Assembly: GCF_026410255.1 (NCBI RefSeq)
Contig: NZ_JAPMLL010000003.1
Coordinates: 181,939 to 245,938, forward strand
From: Xanthomarina sp. F1114
GTDB lineage: Bacteria; Bacteroidota; Bacteroidia; Flavobacteriales; Flavobacteriaceae
Length of the DNA stretch: 64,000 nucleotides
Direction: 5' to 3'
Shown here: one piece after another, positions 8,634 to 18,049 of the stretch
How the letters are laid out: each line of letters begins with the position of its first letter
Position numbering within the stretch: the stretch's first letter is position 1
The notes under the pieces: model-generated
What the model was told of the DNA's origin: nothing
Seen by the model: the letters and a program-made list of their open reading frames with translations, nothing else
The model's database searches: none
Program-made: the position numbers and the translations under genes

Positions 8634-11600
8634 TTATCCAACAATATTCACAATTTTTCCTGGAACAACAATTACTTTCTTTGGGGTTCTACCTTTTAAT
8701 TGTTCTATTGTTTTCTCATGAGCCATAACAGTGGTTTCAATATCTTCTTTACTCATATCCATTGGTAATTCTAAAGTAAAACGCATTTTACCATTAAATG
8801 AAATAGGGTAATTCTTAGAACTTTCTACCAAATGACTTGCATCGAATACTGGAAAAGGAGCAGTAGCTATAGAATTACTATTTCCTAATTGACTCCATAA
8901 CTCTTCAGTAATATGTGGAGCATAAGGAGACAATAAGACTAATAAAGGTTCCAAAACAGCTTTGCTTGTACACTTTTGACTTGTAAGCTCGTTAACTGCA
9001 ATCATAAAAGTAGATACAGACGTGTTAAAAGAAAAGCTCTCAATATCTTCTTCTACTTTTTTTATGGTTTTATGAAGTGTTTTAAGGTTGTCTTTAGTTG
9101 GTTCGTTATCATTGACATTTAAACCATTTTCGCCTACATATAACTTCCATAATTTTTTAAGAAAGCCATGAACTCCAGAGATTCCAGCCGTATTCCAAGG
9201 TTTAGCCTGCTCTAATGGGCCTAGGAACATTTCGTAAAGGCGTAAACTATCTGCACCGTAATCATGACAAATACTATCAGGATTTACCACATTATATTTA
9301 GATTTAGACATTTTTTCGACCTCCCGACCTACTTTATAAACATCATTATCACCTGTTATAACAGCTCCTTTTTCTCCAATAAAAATGGCGTCTTTAAAAT
9401 CTTCTCCAAATTCGCTGTCATTTCTTAGTCCATCTATGTCCAATTCATCTGAAGCGTTTACATATTCTACTTTTACATGGATTGGCAAAGGAACAACTAT
9501 CAAACTATTTAATTCCTTAGTGTCTTTCTGTAAATCTGCAATTTCCGCAAGTTTAGATTTAAGCTCTGTTAGGTAGTTTCTATTTGATTCTAAATCTCCC
9601 TTACTAATAAATTCTGCATGTGAGATATAAATATTTTTTAATTTTTTCAGTATTGGACTACTAATCTTCTCTTCTTCTCTAGGATTAGCAAAAGCATAAC
9701 TCAATCGATAAACAAAAGCACTTGTTCCAAGTATCATCCCTTGGTTAATCAGCTTTTTAAATGGCTCTTCTACCCCAACAAAGCCTCTGTCTTTCATAAA
9801 TTTCACCCAAAAACGTGAGTATAATAAATGTCCTGTGGCATGTTCGCTTCCTCCAATGTATAAATCGACATTTTCCCAGTATTTAAGTGCTTCTTCACTT
9901 GCAAACTCTTGGTCGTTATGTGCATCCATATATCTAAAGAAGTACCAAGAACTTCCTGCCCACCCAGGCATGGTGTTTAACTCAAGTGGAAATACGGTTT
10001 CATTATCAATCATCTCGTTACTAACCACCTGATTCCTATTAGAATCCCAGGCCCAAACATCGGCACGACCTAAAGGTGGCTCGCCGGTTTCGGTTGGCAA
10101 ATATTTTTCTACGTCTGGTAAACGAATTGGCAAATGTGCTTTATCAATCATTTGTGGCATACCATTTACATAATATACAGGAAATGGTTCTCCCCAATAA
10201 CGTTGTCTAGAAAAGACAGCATCACGCAATCTGTAATTGGTTTTACCTTCGCCTTGACCTAATTGTTCTAATTCAAAAATAGCTCGTTTGGTAGCTTTTT
10301 TGTAATTCATTCCGTTTAAGAAATCGCTATTTGCAATTACTGTGTTTTCTTTGTCAGAATAAGCTTCCTTAGAAATATCAACACCTTCAAAGATATTAGG
10401 AATTGGAATATTAAAATGTTTAGCAAAATCGTAATCACGTTGGTCGCCGCATGGAACCGACATAACTGCTCCTGTTCCATAACCTGCTAAAACATAATCT
10501 CCAATCCAAATTGGAATAGGTTCTTTGCTAAACGGATGTTCTGCATAAGCACCTGTAAACACGCCTGAAATAGTTTTTACATCTGCCATTCTATCACGTT
10601 CGCTACGTTTTGCAGTGGCTTGAATATAGGCTTCCACTTCAAGTTTTTGTTCTGGGGTTGTAATTTGCGAAACTAAATGGTGTTCTGGAGCTAAAGTCAT
10701 AAATGATACCCCGAAAATGGTATCAGGTCTTGTTGTAAAAACTTCGATGACCTCATCGTGATTATTCACATTAAAAGAGACAGAGGCTCCAACCGATTTT
10801 CCAATCCAATTTTTCTGACTTTCTTTTAAGGAATCTGTCCAATCTATAGTATCTAATCCTTGCAATAATCTTTCAGCATAAGCCGAAATTCGCATAGACC
10901 ATTGGGTCATTTTTTTTCTTAGAACTGGATGTCCACCGCGTTCCGAAACGCCGTTTACTATTTCATCATTTGCTAAAACGGTTCCAAGTGCAGGACACCA
11001 GTTTACTTCAGTTTCAGCTAAATAAGTTAATCTGTATTGTAATAGTATTTCTTGTTGTTTTATAGAAGAAAAGCTGTTCCATTGTGCTGCATTAAACACA
11101 TCTACATTATCATCACAAACAGCTTCCACAGCAGCATTTCCTTCCAGTGCAAAAATTTTGACTAACTCATCTATAGGAAAAGCTTTGTTTGTGTGCTTGC
11201 AATACCAAGACTCAAATAATTGAATAAAAATCCATTGGGTCCATTTATAATAATTTGGATCTGAGGTTCGAACTTCTCGGCTCCAATCGAAAGAAAACCC
11301 AATTTGATCTAATTGGCGTCTATAGGTTTTAATATTCTCTTCTGTTGTTACAGCTGGATGTTGCCCTGTTTGAATAGCATACTGTTCTGCAGGTAATCCA
11401 AAACTATCGTAGCCCTGTGGGTGCAATACATTAAATCCTTTATGACGTTTATAACGGGCATAAATATCGGAGGCAATATAACCTAGTGGATGTCCAACAT
11501 GTAATCCGGCTCCACTTGGATAAGGAAACATATCTAGTACGTAGTATTTAGGTTTGTCGCTACTATTATCGGCTTGAAACGTTTTGTTTTCTGCCCAATA

Positions 11601-11642
11601 TTTTTGCCATTTGGCCTCGATGTCGTTAAAATGGTATTGCAT
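8634..11642 (-). CDS. leuS: Leucyl-tRNA synthetase
   Basis: A 1002-residue class I synthetase charging tRNA-Leu. The HIGH-type signature is HVGHPLGY near residues 48-55, the CP1 editing domain includes TRPDTIFGVSFMTLAPEHH, and the KMSKS loop is at about 777-781. The anticodon-binding region ends in the Bacteroidota-type VIVVPGKIVNIVG tail. It is long for the family. One reason is a Lys/Glu-rich stretch at about residues 650-715, between FVYR and the LPIHVKVEYV strand, before the KMSKS loop. A -7-like TAAATTTG lies 27 bases upstream of the ATG. It is divergent from ftsX. Confidence 0.98.
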   Translation of the reverse strand: MQYHFNDIEAKWQKYWAENKTFQADNSSDKPKYYVLDMFPYPSGAGLHVGHPLGYIASDIYARYKRHKGFNVLHPQGYDSFGLPAEQYAIQTGQHPAVTTEENIKTYRRQLDQIGFSFDWSREVRTSDPNYYKWTQWIFIQLFESWYCKHTNKAFPIDELVKIFALEGNAAVEAVCDDNVDVFNAAQWNSFSSIKQQEILLQYRLTYLAETEVNWCPALGTVLANDEIVNGVSERGGHPVLRKKMTQWSMRISAYAERLLQGLDTIDWTDSLKESQKNWIGKSVGASVSFNVNNHDEVIEVFTTRPDTIFGVSFMTLAPEHHLVSQITTPEQKLEVEAYIQATAKRSERDRMADVKTISGVFTGAYAEHPFSKEPIPIWIGDYVLAGYGTGAVMSVPCGDQRDYDFAKHFNIPIPNIFEGVDISKEAYSDKENTVIANSDFLNGMNYKKATKRAIFELEQLGQGEGKTNYRLRDAVFSRQRYWGEPFPVYYVNGMPQMIDKAHLPIRLPDVEKYLPTETGEPPLGRADVWAWDSNRNQVVSNEMIDNETVFPLELNTMPGWAGSSWYFFRYMDAHNDQEFASEEALKYWENVDLYIGGSEHATGHLLYSRFWVKFMKDRGFVGVEEPFKKLINQGMILGTSAFVYRLSYAFANPREEEKISSPILKKLKNIYISHAEFISKGDLESNRNYLTELKSKLAEIADLQKDTKELNSLIVVPLPIHVKVEYVNASDELDIDGLRNDSEFGEDFKDAIFIGEKGAVITGDNDVYKVGREVEKMSKSKYNVVNPDSICHDYGADSLRLYEMFLGPLEQAKPWNTAGISGVHGFLKKLWKLYVGENGLNVNDNEPTKDNLKTLHKTIKKVEEDIESFSFNTSVSTFMIAVNELTSQKCTSKAVLEPLLVLLSPYAPHITEELWSQLGNSNSIATAPFPVFDASHLVESSKNYPISFNGKMRFTLELPMDMSKEDIETTVMAHEKTIEQLKGRTPKKVIVVPGKIVNIVG

Positions 11643-11668
11643 TGTCTTATTTTTCGCTTGTAAAAGCG

Positions 11669-11676
11669 CAAATTTA
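11669..11676 (-). promoter_or_regulatory. -7-like element before leuS
   Basis: TAAATTTG on the minus strand matches TAnnTTTG and is 27 bases from the leuS ATG. A convincing -33 TTG is not visible. Confidence 0.35.
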
Positions 11677-11766
11677 AACTTATTATAAGAATATTGAAAG
11701 TTTAAACGTTTTAAACCACAAGAGAATAGATTTCTTTTATATTTTTACATCGTTAACAAAATATCT

Positions 11767-12645
11767 ATGAGTTCTTCTTTTGAAAATTATCAAAAACGAA
11801 GATTAATTTCTTCTTATTTTTCAGTGGTACTAAGCATTGCTCTGGTCTTATTTTTATTAGGCTTACTTGGTCTATTGATAATAAATGCAAAAAAAGTTTC
11901 CGATCACTTTAAAGAACAAGTGGTGGTAACTATTTATTTGAAAGAAGTAGCTAAAGATGTAGAAATAAAGCAGCTTGAAAAAAGCTTAGCACTTTCTGAG
12001 TATGTAAAATCGACCGAATTTGTTTCCAAAGAACAGGCTGCAGAATCTATGAAAGCCGAAAATGGCGAAGATTTTATGGAATTTCTTGGATATAATCCGT
12101 TACAAAACTCGATAGATGTACATTTAAAAGCCGATTTTGTCACTTCAGAACATTTAGAAACTATTAAAGACGAAGCACTTTCAAAAAACTTTGTGGATGA
12201 AGTACGCTATGATAATGATTTAGTAAACTTGATGAATGATAACGTAAAAAAAATAAGCTTTTGGGTGTTAGTATTAAGTGGTGTTTTTACTTTAATTGCC
12301 GTTTTATTAATTAATAGTTCCATTCGGTTATCAGTTTATTCCAAACGTTTCACCATTAAAACCATGCAGATGGTTGGTGCCACAAAGCAATTTATTAGAA
12401 GACCTTTTGTATGGAAAAGTGTGCGCTTAGGAATTATTGGAGCTATAGTTGCTTTATTAGGTGTGGCTGTTGTTCTTTATTATTTAAATGAAACTTTCCC
12501 TGAGTTAAACCTATTACAGAACCCTATTCTTATTGGAGCTTTGTTTGCTGGCATCTTTTTATTAGGCATAGTTATTACTTGGATAAGTACGTTTATTGCA
12601 ACACAACGTTTCTTAAATTTAAAGACAGATCAACTTTACTATTAA
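11767..12645 (+). CDS. ftsX: Cell division protein FtsX
   Basis: A 292-residue permease-like protein. It has a cytoplasmic N-terminus (MSSSFENYQKRRLISSYFSV), one helix, an extracytoplasmic loop of about 120 residues, then three helices with the FtsX-domain signature MQMVGATKQFIRRPFVWKS near residues 200-218. By family it pairs with the ATPase FtsE to control peptidoglycan hydrolases during division; ftsE is not adjacent here, which is usual in this phylum. It begins a run of same-strand genes (DUF3098, uppP, truB) often kept together in Flavobacteriia. Confidence 0.95.
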   Translation: MSSSFENYQKRRLISSYFSVVLSIALVLFLLGLLGLLIINAKKVSDHFKEQVVVTIYLKEVAKDVEIKQLEKSLALSEYVKSTEFVSKEQAAESMKAENGEDFMEFLGYNPLQNSIDVHLKADFVTSEHLETIKDEALSKNFVDEVRYDNDLVNLMNDNVKKISFWVLVLSGVFTLIAVLLINSSIRLSVYSKRFTIKTMQMVGATKQFIRRPFVWKSVRLGIIGAIVALLGVAVVLYYLNETFPELNLLQNPILIGALFAGIFLLGIVITWISTFIATQRFLNLKTDQLYY

Positions 12646-12775
12646 TTCAAAAACATATTAAGATTTTAAAACTTAGAAACAGGTAGCATCCTTTTTTAGA
12701 ATCTGTTAACGTTATAGTTTAAATAAAACTGTTACTTTGCGCTTTCTAAGTTTTAGTGGATTAAATATAAATATC

Positions 12776-13045
12776 ATGGGAGAACAAAAACGTAAGGAGC
12801 AAACAGAAAGCACCTTTATCTTCGGGAAAAGAAACTATAAATTCATGCTAATTGGTTTAGCGTGTATTGCTGTTGGATTTATTTTAATGTCTGGTGGTGG
12901 AAGCGACGACCCTAATGTTTTTAGCCCAGACATTTTTAGTTTTAGACGTATTAGATTGGCTCCAACTTTAGTTCTTATTGGTTTTGGAATTCAGGTTTAT
13001 GCTATTTTATTAAAACCCAAGAAAGATAATAGTTCAAATCAATAA
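12776..13045 (+). CDS. DUF3098 family small membrane protein
   Basis: An 89-residue protein. The ATG at 12776 (MGEQKRKEQTESTFIFGKRN) is preferred to an in-frame start at 12737 that would add an unrelated leader. Two hydrophobic helices are split by a GGGSDDPNVFSPDIFSFRR loop, the hallmark of DUF3098. Function is unknown. Its fixed place between ftsX and uppP suggests a link to the envelope or division (inference). Confidence 0.88.
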   Translation: MGEQKRKEQTESTFIFGKRNYKFMLIGLACIAVGFILMSGGGSDDPNVFSPDIFSFRRIRLAPTLVLIGFGIQVYAILLKPKKDNSSNQ

Positions 13046-13118
13046 TTTACACACTTACTTTTAAACAAATTCCTATTAAAATTGGAATTTGCTGCCTAAC
13101 TATCGATTATTTTTCTCC

Positions 13119-13931
13119 ATGGATTTATTAGACGCTATTATTCTAGCCATTATTGAAGGAATTACAGAGTATTTACCAGTATCATCAACAGGACACATGA
13201 TTATTGCCTCGTCCTTTATGAAAATTGCTAGCGACGATTTTACAAAGCTTTTCACTATTGTTATTCAGCTTGGCGCCATTCTAGCCGTTGTTGTTTTATA
13301 TTGGAAACGCTTCTTTCAAAGTCTCGACTTTTACTTCAAATTATTAGTAGCATTTATTCCAGCTGTAGTTTTAGGACTTCTATTAAACGATTTTATTGAC
13401 GATCTTTTAGAAAGTCCGCTTACTGTAGCAATTTCCTTAATAATAGGGGGTTTTATTCTTTTAAAAGTAGACGATTGGTTTAAAGCCAATGAAATAGTAG
13501 ACGAAAACAATCCCACTGCACACACGGAAATAAGTTATATAACTGCATTAAAAATTGGTTTTTTCCAATGTTTAGCCATGATTCCAGGAACATCCAGAAG
13601 TGGAGCTTCTATTGTGGGAGGAATGACTCAAAAACTAAATAGAAAAACAGCTGCCGAGTTTTCCTTTTTTCTAGCAGTTCCAACTATGTTTGGAGCTACT
13701 GCCAAGAAATTATACGATTATTACCAAGCAGGCTTTGAATTAAATAGTGATCAAATCAATTATTTAATTGTTGGAAATGTAATTGCCTTTGTTGTTTCTT
13801 TAATTGCCATTAAATCGTTTATTGATTATTTAAGCAAAAAAGGATTTAAGATTTTTGGATATTATAGAATCGTGTTAGGAATTTCTCTAATTATTATCCA
13901 TTACTTTATTTATAGTCTAACTACCATTTAA
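13119..13931 (+). CDS. uppP: Undecaprenyl-diphosphatase UppP/BacA
   Basis: A 270-residue inner-membrane enzyme dephosphorylating undecaprenyl pyrophosphate to recycle the lipid carrier for peptidoglycan. The ATG at 13119 ([20 protein letters not shown]) starts at the conserved N-terminus; an upstream TTG at 13089 is less likely. Family motifs are [15 protein letters not shown] near residues 14-28 (catalytic Glu-rich motif) and [14 protein letters not shown] near 153-166. About eight helices follow the usual layout. truB starts one base after its stop. Confidence 0.96.
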   Translation: MDLLDAIILAIIEGITEYLPVSSTGHMIIASSFMKIASDDFTKLFTIVIQLGAILAVVVLYWKRFFQSLDFYFKLLVAFIPAVVLGLLLNDFIDDLLESPLTVAISLIIGGFILLKVDDWFKANEIVDENNPTAHTEISYITALKIGFFQCLAMIPGTSRSGASIVGGMTQKLNRKTAAEFSFFLAVPTMFGATAKKLYDYYQAGFELNSDQINYLIVGNVIAFVVSLIAIKSFIDYLSKKGFKIFGYYRIVLGISLIIIHYFIYSLTTI

Positions 13932-13932
13932 A

Positions 13933-14628
13933 ATGTTAACAGCTGAAGATTACCTTTCCGGACAAGTTTTATTAATAGACAAACCTTTACACTGGACCTC
14001 ATTTCAGGCGGTAAATAAACTACGTTGGGAAATACGTCATGCCTTCAACATTAAAAAAATAAAAGTTGGTCATGCAGGAACTTTAGATCCTCTTGCAACA
14101 GGCTTATTGATTATTTGCACTGGAAAAATGACCAAGCAAATTAACACATTTCAAGGGCAAGAAAAAGAATATACCGGAACCTTTGTTTTGGGTGGGACAA
14201 CGCCTTCTTTCGATTTAGAAACTGAAATTACCGAAACATTTCCTACAGAGCATATTACAGAAAAAGCAATCCACGAAGCTACCAAACAATTTATTGGTGA
14301 AATAGACCAATTCCCTCCCGTTTTTTCAGCTATAAAAAAAGACGGGAAGCGCTTATACGAATTTGCTAGAGCGGGGGAGGAAGTTGAAATTAAACCAAGA
14401 AAAATTACAATTTCAGAATTTGAAATTACAGCTATAGACAATAATAAGCTCCACTTTAGAGTAGTTTGCAGTAAAGGAACTTATATTCGTTCTTTAGCTA
14501 ACGATTTTGGAAAAGCACTAAACTCTGGTTCTCATTTATCTGTTTTAAGACGCACAAAAATTGGCGACTTTCATGTTGATAATGCACTAAGTCCTGAAGC
14601 CTTTATAGAAAGCTTAACAACCAAATAG
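13933..14628 (+). CDS. truB: tRNA pseudouridine(55) synthase TruB
   Basis: A 231-residue enzyme making pseudouridine 55 in the T-loop of tRNAs. Near residues 46-64 it has GHAGTLDPLATGLLIICTGK, with the catalytic Asp in GTLDPLATG. Further motifs are KEYTGTFVLGG and the KGTYIRSLANDFG segment near residue 180. It lacks a PUA extension, as is common in this phylum. It starts one base after uppP, so the two are cotranscribed. Confidence 0.97.
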   Translation: MLTAEDYLSGQVLLIDKPLHWTSFQAVNKLRWEIRHAFNIKKIKVGHAGTLDPLATGLLIICTGKMTKQINTFQGQEKEYTGTFVLGGTTPSFDLETEITETFPTEHITEKAIHEATKQFIGEIDQFPPVFSAIKKDGKRLYEFARAGEEVEIKPRKITISEFEITAIDNNKLHFRVVCSKGTYIRSLANDFGKALNSGSHLSVLRRTKIGDFHVDNALSPEAFIESLTTK

Positions 14629-14687
14629 CCCTATTTTTCGTATATTAGTTTGAAGCAGAGCAAGCTTTTACACCCAACATTTTACTT

Positions 14688-15413
14688 TTGAATTTATCAG
14701 ACAAACATAAAGCACTTTTAATTACCTTTTTGGTTTCAGGAACCATCTTACTTCTATTATTCAGTTTTCATATTACAAAACAAACAGAATTAATGGCAGA
14801 AAGTTACTATTTATTGGAACCTGAAGAACCAAAAACACCAGAAGAACTTGAGGCAGAAAAATTAGCAGAAGCCGAAGAGAAACCAAGTTCTCAAACTAAC
14901 AAAGCCTTCAACGAAACTCAAGATTATAAGAAATTTGCTCAAGCATATCAGCCCATAGCACCTCCAAAGGATTATGTACCAACGCCTTCGGAAGACTTGT
15001 CTGAAAATGAAAATTTAGAACCAAGTAATACCAATGCGGCTTCAGAAATAGACGAGGATGTATTATCTTCTTACAGTAGTGTAAACCAAATATTAAACAA
15101 AAGAAAACCAAGCAATAGCAGCCAGTCTGTTAATAAAAACAGTAGCATGCACTATTCCTTGGTTAATAGAACGCATAAATATTTACCAACTCCTGTTTAC
15201 TTATGTGAGGAGGGTGGAAAAATAGTTATTAATATTACGGTAAATACCTCTGGTCTGGTTACAGACACTTATGTCAATGCTTCTTCCAGTTCTGATAATG
15301 AATGTTTAAAGCAACATGCCTTATCTTATGCTAAAGATGCTCGATTTAGTACAGATGCTTCAAAAGCATCTCAAATTGGCACAATTACTTTTTACTTTAA
15401 GGGTAAAAATTAA
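14688..15413 (+). CDS. TonB-like periplasmic protein, membrane-anchored
   Basis: A 241-residue protein with one N-terminal helix (residues about 9-30, LLITFLVSGTILLLLFSFHI), a Glu/Pro-rich linker (YYLLEPEEPKTPEELEAEKL) and a small C-terminal domain. That domain (GGKIVINITVNTSGLVTDTY, then QIGTITFYF) resembles TonB C-terminal folds. The start must be the TTG at 14688, since the first ATG would remove the helix. It probably transduces energy or links to an outer-membrane partner, but this is inferred from architecture only. Its stop overlaps the convergent thioredoxin-like gene by four bases. Confidence 0.75.
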   Translation: MNLSDKHKALLITFLVSGTILLLLFSFHITKQTELMAESYYLLEPEEPKTPEELEAEKLAEAEEKPSSQTNKAFNETQDYKKFAQAYQPIAPPKDYVPTPSEDLSENENLEPSNTNAASEIDEDVLSSYSSVNQILNKRKPSNSSQSVNKNSSMHYSLVNRTHKYLPTPVYLCEEGGKIVINITVNTSGLVTDTYVNASSSSDNECLKQHALSYAKDARFSTDASKASQIGTITFYFKGKN

Positions 15414-16012
15414 ACTGAAACTGCAAGTAGACTCATTAAGTCGCTCATCACACTTTGACCTTTATCTTTGTTGTACCATTGTTGTAATTCTTCCTTAATC
15501 TCCGGAGTTATCTCTCCATGTTTTGCTTTATAATCAACAACTAACTTTGTTGCTTCAGCAGGTCTTGGACCAAATGAACTAATCACTTTATTAGTAGCAT
15601 CGTCTATAATTATCAACTTAGGAATAGATTTTCCGCCATTGGTTAAAAACTGATTCATTAAAGCGTCATTGTCATCACGAAGCACCAATTTTAAATTAAT
15701 ATTTTCGTTTAATTCTGCTAATTTATTAAATACAGGAATTACATGTGCTGCGTCTCCACACCAGCTTTCTGCAAGTACCAACCATGTTTGTTTGGTATCA
15801 ATATTAGCCAGATCTTTTTTGGTATTATCCGAAACTTTTAAAGTTTTATCCCAACGTTTCATACGCTGTTCGTTCAACTTGGTATATTCTACCATGTCTT
15901 CACTTTTATCATTTCCTGTTGTGGATTGATTTTCCACCATTTGTCCCATTAATTCTCTATATGCTTGATAAGACATACTCTTAGTCAAACTATCTTTTAT
16001 TATTTGATCCAT
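15410..16012 (-). CDS. Thioredoxin-fold protein with a single active-site Cys
   Basis: A 200-residue protein without a signal peptide. The thioredoxin fold begins near residue 75 with TWLVLAESWCGDAAHVIPVF. The usual CxxC is here CGDA, so the second Cys is missing, a known pattern in the Thioredoxin_9-like family common in Flavobacteriia. Classic dithiol oxidoreductase chemistry is therefore unlikely; a monothiol or structural role is possible. A later GKSIPKLIIIDD supplies the cis-Pro. Its stop codon overlaps that of the TonB-like gene. Confidence 0.88.
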   Translation of the reverse strand: MDQIIKDSLTKSMSYQAYRELMGQMVENQSTTGNDKSEDMVEYTKLNEQRMKRWDKTLKVSDNTKKDLANIDTKQTWLVLAESWCGDAAHVIPVFNKLAELNENINLKLVLRDDNDALMNQFLTNGGKSIPKLIIIDDATNKVISSFGPRPAEATKLVVDYKAKHGEITPEIKEELQQWYNKDKGQSVMSDLMSLLAVSV

Positions 16013-16274
16013 CTGTTATTAAAAATATTTTTACAAAAATAAGAGCTTAATCTTATTTCAAGTATGATTTATGTCATATCTATGTCTATCTTTAACCCAA
16101 TAACTTACAAGAAATAAAGTTTTTATTAAATTGAAATGAACCTTTTTGACCCCTTATAGTGATTTCTACTAATATGAAGTATTAATAGTTACTTAAAACA
16201 AAAATTACAAGGTTTTACTGTACTAAAAAAGATAATGAGGTTTCCATTTCCGTAGAAACGACAATAACTATTCA

Positions 16275-16859
16275 ATGAAAAATCAAAAAATACATAAATG
16301 TGGTTGGTGTGTTGGAGACGACTTATACGAAGCCTATCATGATGAAGAATGGGGTGTTCCAGTAACAGATGATGCAACCTTATTTGAGTTTTTAGTTCTT
16401 GAAACCTTCCAAGCTGGTTTAAGTTGGATTACCATTCTACGAAAACGTGAAAACTTTAGGGAAGCTTTTGATCACTTCGATTATAAAAAAATTGCAAACT
16501 ACAAGCAAACTAAAATTGATAGCCTGTTGCAAGATGTCGGCATTGTTAGAAACAAGCTAAAGGTAAATGCCACAATTACGAATGCTAAATTATTTATGGA
16601 AATCCAAGAAGAGTATGGTAGTTTTAGCAATTACGTTTGGAAGTTTGTTGACGGAAAACCTATTATAAATACTGTGAAAAATTACAAAGATGCGCCAGCA
16701 ACTACCACTGTTTCTGATGCCTTGAGTAAGGACTTAAAAAAACGTGGTTTTAAGTTTGTTGGTTCCACAGTTATGTATGCATTTATGCAAGCAACAGGTT
16801 TGGTAAACGACCATGAAATTGAGTGTTTTAGATATAAGGAAGTGCATAATCTAAGTTAA
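16275..16859 (+). CDS. tag: DNA-3-methyladenine glycosylase I
   Basis: A 194-residue repair enzyme excising 3-methyladenine from alkylated DNA. It starts with the zinc-binding segment KCGWCVGDDLYEAYHDEEWG, conserved in TagI. LETFQAGLSWITILRKRENF follows, holding the catalytic and base-pocket residues. The C-terminal zinc ligands are in the HEIEC stretch. Length matches the family. It is monocistronic and convergent with aat. Confidence 0.96.
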   Translation: MKNQKIHKCGWCVGDDLYEAYHDEEWGVPVTDDATLFEFLVLETFQAGLSWITILRKRENFREAFDHFDYKKIANYKQTKIDSLLQDVGIVRNKLKVNATITNAKLFMEIQEEYGSFSNYVWKFVDGKPIINTVKNYKDAPATTTVSDALSKDLKKRGFKFVGSTVMYAFMQATGLVNDHEIECFRYKEVHNLS

Positions 16860-16898
16860 GAGAAATTTAGCGATTTTTAATCAATAACTAATTCGCTC

Positions 16899-17528
16899 CT
16901 AGTTTAAATACTCCAAAAAACAATCTCTAGAAATATCCTCGGCTCCCAAACTAGCAAGATGATTGGTGTAAACCTGGCAATCTATTAATTTATAATTTGT
17001 GCTTCTAATAAAGCTTATAAAACCCACTTTACTGGCATTACTAACTTTTGTAAACATACTTTCTCCACAAAAAACACCATTGGTTAAATCAATACCATAA
17101 AACCCTGCAACTAAATTACCGTTTTGCCAAACTTCAATAGATTTAGCCAGGCCTTGTTCATGAAGTTTTACATAAGCATTTATCATGCTATTGGTTATCC
17201 AAGTACCTTGTTGTCCTACTCTTTTTGCTTTAGCACACTCTGTTATTACCGTTCTAAAATCCTGATTGACTGTTACTACAAAATCGCTATTTCTTAAAAC
17301 CTGTTTCATACTTTTAGACACTTTTAACTTGTCAGGGAAAAGTACAAATCTAGGATTTGGAGACCACCATAATATAGGCTGATCATCCTCAAACCAAGGG
17401 AAAATCCCACTTTTATATGCAAGAATAAGCCGTTCTACCGAAAGGTCGCCACCCAATGCCAACAAACCATCGGCATCAGCCTGATTAACTTGTGGAAAAA
17501 CAATTTCTTGTGTTAAATAGGATATCAT
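16899..17528 (-). CDS. aat: Leucyl/phenylalanyl-tRNA-protein transferase
   Basis: A 209-residue enzyme that adds Leu or Phe from charged tRNA to proteins with N-terminal Lys or Arg, feeding the N-end rule pathway. Visible motifs are GLLALGGDLSVERLILAYKS near the N-terminus, GIFPWFEDDQPILWWSPNPR near residue 40, and GVFCGESMFTKVSNASKVGF near 150. A terminator for the upstream DUF3127 gene stands just before its start, so it likely has its own promoter. Confidence 0.96.
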   Translation of the reverse strand: MISYLTQEIVFPQVNQADADGLLALGGDLSVERLILAYKSGIFPWFEDDQPILWWSPNPRFVLFPDKLKVSKSMKQVLRNSDFVVTVNQDFRTVITECAKAKRVGQQGTWITNSMINAYVKLHEQGLAKSIEVWQNGNLVAGFYGIDLTNGVFCGESMFTKVSNASKVGFISFIRSTNYKLIDCQVYTNHLASLGAEDISRDCFLEYLN

Positions 17529-17541
17529 ATTTATGTGCTAT

Positions 17542-17572
17542 AAAAAAACCTCAACGTTTTCACATTGAGGTT
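17542..17572 (-). terminator. Terminator downstream of the DUF3127 gene
   Basis: Stem AACCTCAA (17547-17554) pairs with TTGAGGTT (17565-17572) across a 10-nt loop. On the minus strand a T-run follows (plus A-run 17542-17548). It separates the DUF3127 gene from aat. Confidence 0.88.
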
Positions 17573-17615
17573 AAATATTTAAGATTTTTACATTCTTTAA
17601 AATGTCAACACTTAC

Positions 17616-17993
17616 CTAAAATGGTAAATCGTCGTGTTCGTCTTCTTTTAAATCGTTAGCTGGCTCAAAAGCTTCAGCTGGTGGAACTGGAGGTGTTCCT
17701 GGACCTGAGGCACCATCTTGAACCGCTTCAATTCTCCAACCTTGAATCGAGTTAAAATACTTTACCTCTCCTTGTGGATTTGTCCATTCTCTTCCACGCA
17801 AATTAATATTGATTTTTACTTGTTGACCAACTTGGAAATTATTCAATAAGTCGCATTTATCTTGAACAAATTCCACCATTATATGCTGTGGATACTGTTC
17901 TTCAGTAGTTACAACCACTTCTCGTTTTCTAAATCCATTATTCCCAAAGGTTTGCGTCTCTCCTACTAATTTAATTTTTCCTTGTACTTCCAT
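17616..17993 (-). CDS. DUF3127 family protein, OB-fold-like
   Basis: A 125-residue protein. Residues 1-95 (MEVQGKIKLVGETQTFGNNG, then KREVVVTTEEQYPQHIMVEF) match DUF3127, a small beta-barrel family common in Bacteroidota. The tail is Pro/Glu-rich and ends in acidic EDEHDDLPF, much like the protein-interaction tip of single-stranded DNA-binding proteins (DDDIPF). This tail similarity suggests an SSB-like nucleic-acid role, but that is inference. It is followed by a clear terminator. Confidence 0.85.
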   Translation of the reverse strand: MEVQGKIKLVGETQTFGNNGFRKREVVVTTEEQYPQHIMVEFVQDKCDLLNNFQVGQQVKININLRGREWTNPQGEVKYFNSIQGWRIEAVQDGASGPGTPPVPPAEAFEPANDLKEDEHDDLPF

Positions 17994-18049
17994 GACTTAA
18001 TTTAATTTAACTTTTAATATTCCTCAAAACAGGAATTCATTCATTTATT

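Noticed and set aside
13066..13091. 8-bp inverted repeat CAAATTCC...GGAATTTG before uppP
   Set aside because: No T-run and no link to a start site; AT-rich repeats of this size are expected by chance.
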